Part shown: positions 14,726 through 22,375 of the stretch, in pieces
How the letters are laid out: every line of letters starts with the position of its first letter
Numbering within the stretch: the stretch's first letter is position 1
Source of the DNA: Chloroflexota bacterium
GTDB taxonomy: Bacteria; Chloroflexota; Dehalococcoidia; Lucifugimonadales; CATQGZ01
DNA: 31,718 bases
Assembly: GCA_027624995.1 (NCBI GenBank)
Contig: JAQBTI010000001.1
Coordinates: 1-31,718 of the forward strand
Direction of reading: 5' to 3'
The notes under the pieces: generated by a model
Database searches by the model: none
What the model was told of the DNA's origin: nothing
What the model saw: only the letters and a program-made list of their open reading frames with translations
Translations under genes and position numbers: made by a program

Positions 14726-16135
14726 CTACGGTCTCGCCAGTGAATCCAATAGAGCGAGGCCGATAACTACTGATTGGCCCATCAGTTCAGGGCGAATGAA
14801 ATCCAGGCGGTCGTACGGTGTGTGAATGCGTGAGAAATCGTTGTCCATGAAGAACACTGCTGGAATGTTGGCATTCAGAAAGGATGCGTGGTCGCTGCTG
14901 GCATTTCTGGGAAGCAATCGACGCCGGAGTTCGATCCCGATATCCCTGGCAAGTTCGACAGCTGTGTCCTGGAGATCCGAGTCGCCCGTGACTCCCAGAA
15001 CATCGCTTCCGGCCAGGGCGTCGTAGTTCAGCATCGCGACTATAGCTGCCCTCTCTTCCTCACTCAACGAGTTCACGTAGTGCTCGCTGCCGTGCAGGCC
15101 GAGCTCCTCGGCCCCGAATGCGATGATGCGGACCGTGAACGGGTAGTCTGATCCGGCGATCTCCTCAGCAGCGGCTATCAGCGACGCGATGCCGGACCCG
15201 TTGTCGTTGGCGCCGGGCACGCCGGGCACAGTATCGTAGTGGCCGCCCAATACGACCACCCTGCCGTCTGTCCCCGGGATCTCAGCGATTACGTTTCGGG
15301 ACTCGACTAGGTCGTTGGCAACGCTAACGGTGGCTTCAACATCTCGCCGTTCAAGCAACTCCAAAATGGCTTCGCCCATCTCCAGTGATGTCGTGACCAC
15401 CGGGATTCTCGACCGGTTTTGGAGCGTTCCACCGAACAGCCCGGACGCGTTGTTGTATACGATGGCGCCGACCGCTCCCACCTCCGAGACGCGGGAGATC
15501 TTCTCTTCGAAGGATATGACTCCTCGTTTGATAAGGGCGATCTTGGCCTCTAGTCCATCGAGTGGAATGTCCTCGGCGAATGCCCTTTCGACGTGGACTA
15601 AGGCGCCGGTCGCGGCACCCTCCACCGAGAGAGTCATCCGAATCGCCTGGACGGCGGGGACCTCGTCTCCCTCAGCTGCCAGTTCGACGGACGTCGACAC
15701 CGTTTCAAACGTGAAGTCCTGGAACTCCGTTTGGAAGCCGATGTCCCGGAAGACCCCGGCCAGGAACTCTGCCGCGGCCCGTTCCTGCTGCGTGCCCGTC
15801 GGGCGCGGGCTGTGGGCTTCGGTAAACGAAGTCAGGAATTCGAAGGCTATGTCGCCGACTCGTCTGACTTCTGCTTCTGCAGCCGTCGGCAACGTTTCGG
15901 AAATCCTCGAGGCTACCTCGCGTATCGGGGTTGGCGAGATTGTGGGCACTACGGCGCTCGCCATTGCAGTGGGCTCTGGCGTTGCCGAAGCGGCGGGGCT
16001 TACCGCCGTGATCGTCGCAGTGGGCGTCGGAGTCACGGGGGAGGAAGATGAGCCGCACGCCGCCGATAATAGCGAGATGCCGGCCACCAATGTGATCAGG
16101 ACCGAACTGACATTTAGTCTCATGTGGATATCCAT
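14726..16135 (-). CDS. secreted M28 family peptidase lipoprotein with PA domain
   Basis: A signal sequence with hydrophobic VLITLVAGISLLSAA ends at Cys27, a likely lipidation site. A Thr/Pro/Ala-rich linker follows to about residue 72. A protease-associated (PA) domain is inserted around 150-260 (ALIKRGVISFEEKISRVSEV, VGAIVYNN). The M28 zinc aminopeptidase domain has its ligands in place: LGGHYDTVPG (His, Asp), GANDNGSG (bridging Asp), FGAEELGLHGSEHY (catalytic Glu and metal Glu), NYDALAG (Asp) and SSDHASF (His). It probably releases N-terminal amino acids from peptides outside the membrane. Start ATG 16135 is used; ATG 16123 (Met5) is an alternative. It lies 52 bases downstream of another lipoprotein hydrolase, so the pair may be one scavenging operon. 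Confidence 0.92.
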   Translation of the reverse strand: MDIHMRLNVSSVLITLVAGISLLSAACGSSSSPVTPTPTATITAVSPAASATPEPTAMASAVVPTISPTPIREVASRISETLPTAAEAEVRRVGDIAFEFLTSFTEAHSPRPTGTQQERAAAEFLAGVFRDIGFQTEFQDFTFETVSTSVELAAEGDEVPAVQAIRMTLSVEGAATGALVHVERAFAEDIPLDGLEAKIALIKRGVISFEEKISRVSEVGAVGAIVYNNASGLFGGTLQNRSRIPVVTTSLEMGEAILELLERRDVEATVSVANDLVESRNVIAEIPGTDGRVVVLGGHYDTVPGVPGANDNGSGIASLIAAAEEIAGSDYPFTVRIIAFGAEELGLHGSEHYVNSLSEEERAAIVAMLNYDALAGSDVLGVTGDSDLQDTAVELARDIGIELRRRLLPRNASSDHASFLNANIPAVFFMDNDFSRIHTPYDRLDFIRPELMGQSVVIGLALLDSLARP

Positions 16136-16187
16136 GTGCTTTCGGATGTTTGATGCGTGTCGCTTGGGCCTCGGTTGATCCGGGTCG

Positions 16188-17780
16188 TCAGCGGAAGCGG
16201 GGGCCAGTCATCTCGCCTATGCAGTCGCTATCCGGCTCCGAGCGAGGGCTGTTGAGAAAAGACAGCGCGATGCTCAGCGGGCAGCCCCCCGACGTGCTGG
16301 CCCCGTGGCCGACGCCCGGAAACTCAAAAGCGTAGCTTCGGCTGAGGTTGCCGGCGACCACCCGCGCCCATTCCGGCGGGGTGATGGGGTCCATCTCGCC
16401 CGCCAGGACCAACGTCGGTATGTCGCTCACGACCGGCTGGTTCTCGACCGGAGCGGACCTTCGAGATTCCCAGACCTCGCACTGGTCGAAGGTCGGGTCT
16501 CGTTCCAACAGACCTCGCAATGGTGGATGGGCGTCGGCCGCACGGGCGATATCGTCCCCTGACGTGAAACTGAGCTCTTCCCCACACTGCAAGGAGAGGT
16601 GCATCCCGGTGCTGAACAGATCGTAGACGAGGAGGTTGCCGTGGAGCGCGGCCATGGTCTGAAGGCGACCCTCGGCCGCGTCGGAGACCGCCTGGGGAAG
16701 ATGTGGGATCAGCCCGGTGGAATACATCGAAAAGAAGAGGAACTCCAGCATACGGTCGCCGGTGATCAGCACATCGTAGTCCTCCCTAGTAATCGGGTGT
16801 CTGATCGTGACAGATTGCGGCTCTGCGTCAAGCTCGTCGACTAACCCATAGAAGGTCTTTTCCAAGCTGGGGTAACGTTCACTGCACGCCGAGTCGCTCT
16901 CGCAGGCCGTGAATAGCGTCGAGAATGCGCGGGCTACGTTGTCGAGGACGGACGTGTAGAGGTTGACCTCCAGAGGGTACACAGAGTCGAGAATCACGCT
17001 TCGGACGCCTTCGGGATGATCCCTCATCACGGTGAGCGCCAGTCTGGTGCCGTACGAGATCCCGTAAAGGTTCCATTCGTCGTAGCCCAGCGCCACTCTA
17101 ATGTCGTTGACGTCGGCTGCGCTCTCGGCGCTCGTGTAGGCCCGGAGGTCGACTCCGGTTGCCAGCAGTCGCTTCCGGCACTGCTCCGCGGCCTCCACGG
17201 ACCCGTCGGCCGCCTCCTTGACGCTCAATCTCTTGTCCAAGATGTCATAAGAGAACTCAACGTACTCGGGGCAGTCCAAGGCTGGCTCCGAAAAGCCCAC
17301 TCCCCTTTGGTCGAACATGATGAAATCGCGGTCATCGAGGAAAGGCGAGTAGTAGGGAGTGAACGATAGCCGGGCAAGCTCCAGCGCTTTTCCTCCGGGG
17401 CCACCCTCGAGGTATACCACCGGGTCCGACGCGGCATCTAGTGAGTTCTACTTGAACACGGCGACGTGCAGCCTGATAGTGGCGCTCCCGGCGGCAGTGC
17501 GGTCCTCCGGGACCGTTACAAACCCGCACTCCATCTTCTGGTCCGGCGGTGGAACGAATAGGCAGTCGGACTTTTCGAAGGTCGGCGCGGGAATGGAGGT
17601 TGGTGTGACGGTAGACGTCAGCGCGGGAGTCGAGCTGGGCGAGGGCAACGGTGTGGACGAGGCCGAGTTCGGCTCATTCGAGCGGTCCCCACAGGCGGCC
17701 AGCAGCACTAGCAGCAAGACAAAATGCGGCCACATGATCTGGGTGATGCCTGGTCGGAAACTGGTTGCGCGGAGTTCCAT
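16188..17780 (-). pseudogene. TAP-type alpha/beta hydrolase (prolyl/tripeptidyl aminopeptidase-like) lipoprotein with in-frame TAG
   Basis: The N-terminal part (17780 to 17448) has a signal peptide ending LLLVLLAAC, a perfect lipobox. A Ser/Pro/Thr linker follows, then FEKSDCLFVPPP and MECGFVTVPEDR, the usual entry to this hydrolase family. Codon 111 is TAG (17450-17448). The same frame continues without any shift: NSLDAASDP, then VVYLEGGPGGKA (oxyanion loop), FDQRGVGFSEPALDCPEY, the nucleophile elbow GISYGTRLAL, AGEMDPITPPEWARVV (acid) and PGVGHGAS (His), ending at 16188. All three catalytic residues survive. One C-to-A change of a TCG Ser codon would create the TAG. As read, the enzyme domain could only be made from an internal start such as GTG 17420 and would lack export. 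Total length would be about 530. Confidence 0.82.
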
Positions 17781-17876
17781 GATCGAATACTGTAACGCAC
17801 CAGCATCAGAAGAGGTTCGCAGACCCAACGGCAGCCGGACAGTTCAGATAAACGTCCGACCACGCCGTTTGAAGAG

Positions 17877-17908
17877 CACTGGAGCGGATCGGCTAATCCG
17901 CCCCAGTG
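17877..17908 (-). terminator. strong hairpin directly after gyrA
   Basis: Read on the minus strand, CACTGGGGCGGA, an 8-base loop and TCCGCTCCAGTG make a 12-bp stem with one G-U wobble. It begins 1 base after the gyrA stop codon (17912-17910). The tail CTCTTC is only mildly T-rich. Its position and strength make it the likely end of the gyrA transcript. Confidence 0.6.
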
Positions 17909-17909
17909 G

Positions 17910-18683
17910 CTATGTAAGGTCCTTAAGCTCTAGCTGCTTCGACCCGTTCTTTCCGTTTGATTTCCCGTTACGCCCCTTGGAGGTGGGCTCTTCGGGCTCA
18001 GGATCATCCTTGAGGTCACTGACGCACGCGATGGACGCCACCTTGTCGCCGGGGGCCGGCTTGAATATTGTTACGCCCTGTGTCGCTCGGCCGGTGTTCC
18101 TGATCTCCTCTAGGCTCGTCCGGATCACCTGCGCTTGCTCGGATACGACGTAGACCTCTGTATCGTCCTCGACCAACTCTGCCGCGGCGACGTTGCCGGT
18201 CTTTTTCGTAATGTTGAAGGTCTTAATGCCGACTCCGCCTCTGTTCTGTGTCCGGTACTTGGCGAGCTGCGTCAGCTTACCGTAACCAAGGCGGCTGATC
18301 ACGAGGAGCCTGGTCTCCGGATTGCCAACGTCCATTGAGACGACGCGGTCTTTCGCGCGTAGAGTTATCCCCTTGATGCCGCCGGCCGTCCTCGAGTGAG
18401 GCGTCACCTGGACGACGGGGAACCTGATAGACATGCCCTGCTCGGAGACGATTATCACGTCGTCCTCGGTCCCGGCTAGCCGCACCGCGACGAGGTCGTC
18501 GTCCTCCTTGAGGTCCATGATGATGAGCCCCGAGGGCCGAATGCCTGAGATGGCGTTGAGCGCCACTCGCTTGATGCTCCCTTTGCGAGTCGAGAGCACC
18601 AGGTAGGCCTCATCGTCGTCAAGGGTTCTGACGTGAATGACAGCCTTCACCTTCTCGCCGGAGCCTAACGGCATGACATTCAC
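17910..18683 (-). CDS. gyrA: DNA gyrase subunit A, C-terminal beta-pinwheel part (separate reading frame)
   Basis: This frame carries the DNA-wrapping C-terminal domain of GyrA: repeated blades with YLVLSTRKGSIKRVAL, DDVIIVSEQGMSIRFP, RLLVISRLGYGKLTQLAKYR and EVYVVSEQAQVIRTSLEEI. It ends with a charged Lys/Asn-rich tail. As an independent gene it would start at GTG 18683, which overlaps the stop of the upstream gyrA frame as GTGA. The homology extends upstream of that GTG: the same frame reads ADVSRNTRGVPVVNV, matching the conserved SRTARG-type linker of intact GyrA. So this is most simply the second half of one frameshifted gyrA (839 residues combined, the normal length). A genuinely split gyrase with translational coupling is the alternative. 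Confidence 0.85.
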   Translation of the reverse strand: MNVMPLGSGEKVKAVIHVRTLDDDEAYLVLSTRKGSIKRVALNAISGIRPSGLIIMDLKEDDDLVAVRLAGTEDDVIIVSEQGMSIRFPVVQVTPHSRTAGGIKGITLRAKDRVVSMDVGNPETRLLVISRLGYGKLTQLAKYRTQNRGGVGIKTFNITKKTGNVAAAELVEDDTEVYVVSEQAQVIRTSLEEIRNTGRATQGVTIFKPAPGDKVASIACVSDLKDDPEPEEPTSKGRNGKSNGKNGSKQLELKDLT

Positions 18684-20428
18684 AACCGGGACGCCTCTGG
18701 TGTTTCGAGAGACGTCGGCCCGTAGATCACCCTGCCCTTGTTGGTAAAGAAGAGCAGTAAGTCATGCGTGTCGACGACCATGATGTGCTTGACCGGGTCG
18801 TCGTCCTTCGTATTCATGCTCGTGACGCCTTTGCCGCCCCGGTGCTGGTTGCGATAGGTGCTGGCGGGAATCCGCTTGATGTATCCGCCCTGGCTTAGGG
18901 TCACGACCACCCGCTCATGGGCCTCGAGCTCCTCGCGGCTGAGTTCGTGGGCCGCGGCGCTTATGTCGGTCCTGCGAGGCTGCCGCAGCGTCTTCTTCAG
19001 CTCGGTCGTCTCGTCCTTGATCACGGCGTCGACCTTTGCCGAATCGGCCAACAGGGCTTCGAGGTCAGCCATGGTCGTCTGGAGCTCCTGGTACTCCTCT
19101 TCGATGCGCCCGCGCTCTAGGGCCGCAATGCGCCGAAGCTGCATATCGAGAATCGCCTGTGCCTGCAACTCGTCCAGGCCGAAACGCTCTATCAGGCCGT
19201 TCTTGGCTGTTTCGGCGTCCTGGGACGCACGTATCAGCGCGATAACCGCGTCGAGGTTGCTGAGGGCGATCCGGAGGCCCGCGAGGATGTGCGCTCTCTC
19301 GCGGGCCTTCCTCAGCCTGTACTCCGACCGCCGGGTTACGACTATCCTTCGGTGTGCTATGAAGAACTGTAGCGCCTGCTTTAGGTTGATTACCCGGGGC
19401 GTTCCATCCACCAGAGCGAGCATGTTTACGGAGAACGAGCTCTGCAAGGCCGTGAGCTTGTACAGGTTGTTGAGGATCACAAGGGGCTGAGCCCCGCCTC
19501 GCAGCTCCAACACCATCCGCATCCCCTCGCGGTTCGACTCGTCGCGGATTTCGCTTATGCCTTCGATGCGTTTGGCTTTGACCAGCTCGGCGATCTTCTC
19601 GACGAGCGTGGCCTTGTTGACCTGGTAGGGCAGCTCGGAGACCACGATCTGCATTCTCTCGGACTTTTTGATCTCCTCGATTTCGGCTTTCGCACGAACG
19701 ATAACCGAGCCCCTGCCGGTGTGGGCGGCGTTCCTGAGACCCTCTCTGCCCATGATCGTCCCGCCTGTCGGAAAGTCGGGGCCCTTCACGATGCGCAGGA
19801 GGTCCTCGACCGTGATATCGGGCTCGTCGATCATTTTGATGACGGCGCTGCAGACCTCGGCGGGATTGTGTGGCGCGATGTTGGTCGCCATTCCGACCGC
19901 GATTCCGGCGGCTCCGTTTACCAAAAGGTTGGGAAGGCGAGAGGGCAGAACGACAGGCTCTCTGAGAGTCCCGTCGAAGTTGTCGATGAAGTCGACCGTA
20001 TCCTCGTCGAGACTGGCCAGCATCTCTTCGGCAATACGCTCAAGCCTGGCCTCCGTGTACCGCATGGCGGCGGGAGGGTCGTCGTCGACGCTGCCGAAGT
20101 TGCCCTGGCCGTCTACCAGGGGCATTCGCATCGAGAAGGGCTGCGCCATGCGGACCATGGCGTCGTAGACGGCCTGGTCACCGTGTGGGTGGTACTTTCC
20201 GAGGACCTCGCCGACCAGTCGGGCGCTCTTCTTGTAGGCCGTGTTAGGCCTCATGCCCAATTCGCTCATGGCGTACAGGATGCGCCGCTGCACCGGCTTT
20301 AGGCCGTCACGCACATCGGGCAGCGCCCGCGACACGATCACGCTCATGGCGTAGTCCAGGTACGCCGTGCGCATCTCCTGGTCTATCTGCGTCGGTTTGA
20401 TGAAGCCGTGGTCGGTCTTGTTTACCAT
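18680..20428 (-). CDS. gyrA: DNA gyrase subunit A, N-terminal breakage-reunion part
   Basis: GyrA cuts and rejoins DNA in the ATP-driven introduction of negative supercoils. The 582-residue frame covers the winged-helix, tower and coiled-coil regions. SRALPDVRDGLKPVQRRILY opens the core, KYHPHGDQAVYDAMVRMAQP is the quinolone-determining region, and AMRYTEARL holds the catalytic Tyr124. QHRGGKG (about residues 531-537) is the GyrA box, so this is gyrase rather than topoisomerase IV; the box normally reads QRRGGKG. At the E. coli Ser83 position there is Gln85. After FTNKGRVIYG the frame departs from the family and stops at 18680. The next frame carries the rest. A strong extended -10 precedes the ATG by about 100 bases. 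Confidence 0.93.
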   Translation of the reverse strand: MVNKTDHGFIKPTQIDQEMRTAYLDYAMSVIVSRALPDVRDGLKPVQRRILYAMSELGMRPNTAYKKSARLVGEVLGKYHPHGDQAVYDAMVRMAQPFSMRMPLVDGQGNFGSVDDDPPAAMRYTEARLERIAEEMLASLDEDTVDFIDNFDGTLREPVVLPSRLPNLLVNGAAGIAVGMATNIAPHNPAEVCSAVIKMIDEPDITVEDLLRIVKGPDFPTGGTIMGREGLRNAAHTGRGSVIVRAKAEIEEIKKSERMQIVVSELPYQVNKATLVEKIAELVKAKRIEGISEIRDESNREGMRMVLELRGGAQPLVILNNLYKLTALQSSFSVNMLALVDGTPRVINLKQALQFFIAHRRIVVTRRSEYRLRKARERAHILAGLRIALSNLDAVIALIRASQDAETAKNGLIERFGLDELQAQAILDMQLRRIAALERGRIEEEYQELQTTMADLEALLADSAKVDAVIKDETTELKKTLRQPRRTDISAAAHELSREELEAHERVVVTLSQGGYIKRIPASTYRNQHRGGKGVTSMNTKDDDPVKHIMVVDTHDLLLFFTNKGRVIYGPTSLETPEASRL

Positions 20429-20524
20429 CGATGACTCCTCTGGTGGCCCGATCGACGTTCACAGAAAACATGCTGGACCGAAGGCTAGTCCAACGCCGGA
20501 AAAATATTGGCCAAGTCCAGAACA

Positions 20525-20533
20525 ATTATACCA
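20525..20533 (-). promoter_or_regulatory. gyrA promoter, perfect extended -10
   Basis: Read on the minus strand, TGGTATAAT combines a perfect TATAAT with the TGn extension. Start of transcription would be near 20518, giving a leader of about 90 bases. No good -35 box is seen. Inverted TGGAC/GTCCA half-sites lie on both sides. The interval 20429-20590 holds no gene. Confidence 0.6.
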
Positions 20534-20590
20534 CTATTTGGACCAGTATTTGGGTGTTTTCGGGGCCGGTCCTCAGATAGATCCTCGAAG

Positions 20591-21265
20591 CTACTGGACT
20601 CGGCCGCCGAACTCTCTGGCACGGTCTGCCAGCGACTGGAATAATCTGTCGAAATGCGGAGGCAGTTCACCCCGGAGCTCAGGTTGAAACTGCACTCCGA
20701 TGACCCACCGATGCTCCGGGCTCTCTAACGCCTCGATTACGCCGTCCTCCAACGAATAGGCGGACGCAAGTAGCGAAGATGATTTGTCCGCCTCGCGTAT
20801 CCCTGTGTCGTGTCTGCTGTTTACTCTGACAAACCCTCCCGATCCGACGACTGCGGCGAGTTTGCTGCCCGGGGCGATGTATATCCGGTGGTATGCGGGG
20901 CCTCCTTCCGAGGATCCTCCAGCCAGCGCGTGCTCGTCGATTGGCCGGGCCGGTCCCCCGCCTAGGGCCGAGTTCAGAAGCTGGAATCCCCCCGATATGC
21001 ACAGGACCGCCATATTTACATCCAGGGCCGCGAGGAGAAGAGACCGAGTGAGATCGCCGCTGTCCGAGACTCCGTCCACCGACAGAACCAGGGCACCCAG
21101 CCCGGACATAGTGGCCTCGAGGGACAGGTCCAAGTCCAGGCGTACATGCACCGCCCGCGCGCCGCTTCTTTCAAGGATTTCCATACAAACAATAGCGGCG
21201 GCGGAATCTGTGGAAATGACACCTACTGTCGGTAGCGCGTCTGTGTGGTTCAACTTACTGTCCAA
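20591..21265 (-). CDS. peptidase C26 / class I glutamine amidotransferase-like protein, catalytically dead
   Basis: The 224-residue protein has the frame of the gamma-glutamyl hydrolase (C26/PuuD) branch of class I glutamine amidotransferases. VGVISTD opens the fold, AVLCISGGFQLLNSALGG (residues 86-103) is the nucleophile-elbow block, FVRVNSRHDTGI (145-156) is the second block, and EDGVIEAL and WVIGVQFQPEL (187-197) close it. Compared with the family pattern GICRGMQLLN, the nucleophile Cys is Ser91. Compared with GVQWHPE, the catalytic His is Gln194; the neighbouring Glu196 is kept. It should therefore bind but not hydrolyse glutamine-like substrates. Its start overlaps the end of fmt by 11 bases, so it is translated with fmt. 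gyrA follows after 162 bases with its own promoter. Function unknown. Confidence 0.82.
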   Translation of the reverse strand: MDSKLNHTDALPTVGVISTDSAAAIVCMEILERSGARAVHVRLDLDLSLEATMSGLGALVLSVDGVSDSGDLTRSLLLAALDVNMAVLCISGGFQLLNSALGGGPARPIDEHALAGGSSEGGPAYHRIYIAPGSKLAAVVGSGGFVRVNSRHDTGIREADKSSSLLASAYSLEDGVIEALESPEHRWVIGVQFQPELRGELPPHFDRLFQSLADRAREFGGRVQ

Positions 21266-22247
21266 GGACAGAGCCTACGAAGTCCTTGTGCCCCTCCACA
21301 AACTCTCGTGCTCCCGTGGGCCTTCTACCCTCTAACTGTAAAGTCCTCAGCGCAAGTACTCCGCTGCCTGTTCTGACGCCTATGCCATCCGGTAGTGACA
21401 CGACCCCCCCTACGGGAAGGCCACCGGGAGCCGTCCCATCGTATACGAAAGCCTCGATGATCTTGACCAGTCTGCCGCGCCACTGCGTGAACGAGCCGGG
21501 CCAGGGATGGAGGGCCCTCACCCGCCGAGCCGTTTCGATCGCTGACCGGTTCCAGTCTACTCGGCCGTCTTCCCTCGAAAGACGATAGGTAACTGTGGCC
21601 AGGGACTCGTCCTGTTCACGCGCCTCGATGTCGCCCCGGTGCCAGGATGGCAGGACCTGCACCAAAAGCTCCGCCCCCACGTCGAACAGCCGGGCGGTCA
21701 AGCTCAGCGTGGTTTCCTCGGGCCCGATGGCCGTGTCTCGCTGGGCCACGATCGGCCCTGCGTCCATCTCCTCCGTCACCCGCATGACGGTCACGCCTGT
21801 AACGGATTCCCCATCGAGAATGGCGGTGGCCACCGGTGAAGATCCGCGATATCGAGGCAGCAGAGAAGGGTGGACGTTCAAGCACCCTAAAGGCGGGCCC
21901 ACAAGCGTCTCTGTGGGAATGTACAGCCCGTACGCTGCTACCGCGATGACGTCTGGCTCCAGCGCCGCGATCTCACTGCGGGCCGCCTCGTCTTTGCGAA
22001 GAGACGCGGGCTGGGAGACTTGCAGGCCCTTCTCAGCCGCCGCGACCTTGATGCCAGTCGGCGTCGTTCGCCGTCCCCTGCCTGCCGGTCGGTCGGGCTG
22101 TGTATATACGCCGACGATTTCGTGGCCGGCGTCCAACAATTTCGAGAGCACCGGCACGGCGAAGGATGGAGTGCCCATGAACACAATTCTCAATGACGGT
22201 TGTGCGATTTCTTCCTCCCCTACCGGGCACTGCGAGTCGCCCTTCAT
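21255..22247 (-). CDS. fmt: methionyl-tRNA formyltransferase Fmt
   Basis: Fmt formylates initiator Met-tRNA using 10-formyltetrahydrofolate. The hydrolase-like domain begins RIVFMGTPSFAVPVLSKLL and contains the catalytic block LNVHPSLLPRYRGSSPV (about residues 120-136) with Asn and His, and EEMDAGPIVAQ with the Asp (about 160). A C-terminal OB-like domain includes RVRALHPWPGSFTQWRG. An 18-residue N-terminal stretch precedes the usual start. I kept ATG 22247, but no good Shine-Dalgarno sequence is seen there, and TTG 22193 right before RIVFMGTP is an alternative. The 128-base gap upstream holds the palindrome at 22301-22321. Confidence 0.95.
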   Translation of the reverse strand: MKGDSQCPVGEEEIAQPSLRIVFMGTPSFAVPVLSKLLDAGHEIVGVYTQPDRPAGRGRRTTPTGIKVAAAEKGLQVSQPASLRKDEAARSEIAALEPDVIAVAAYGLYIPTETLVGPPLGCLNVHPSLLPRYRGSSPVATAILDGESVTGVTVMRVTEEMDAGPIVAQRDTAIGPEETTLSLTARLFDVGAELLVQVLPSWHRGDIEAREQDESLATVTYRLSREDGRVDWNRSAIETARRVRALHPWPGSFTQWRGRLVKIIEAFVYDGTAPGGLPVGGVVSLPDGIGVRTGSGVLALRTLQLEGRRPTGAREFVEGHKDFVGSVLGQ

Positions 22248-22300
22248 TGTAATGTGGGCGTGCGTTCATCGCTGAGACCAAGATTGCCTAATGCGAAACA

Positions 22301-22321
22301 GGGCAGGTTACAAACCTGCCC
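22301..22321. repeat. intergenic palindrome, 9-bp stem GGGCAGGTT/AACCTGCCC
   Basis: A perfect 9-bp stem with an ACA loop lies between the DUF192 gene and fmt. No T-tract is attached. It is similar in design to the palindrome at 1258-1278 (G/C-rich arms ending GGGC/GCCC, very short loop). It may terminate or stabilise the mutS2-DUF192 transcript or be a dispersed repeat. Confidence 0.55.
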
Positions 22322-22375
22322 CACTCCCGGACCCTCGGCGTTCAGAGCGTTTGACCAACGGCAGGACAGGCGAAA

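Noticed and set aside
18690..18730. Programmed -1 frameshift in gyrA
   Set aside because: No X XXY YYZ slippery heptamer is present in the zero frame near the junction, and the linker appears shortened, which fits a deletion better.
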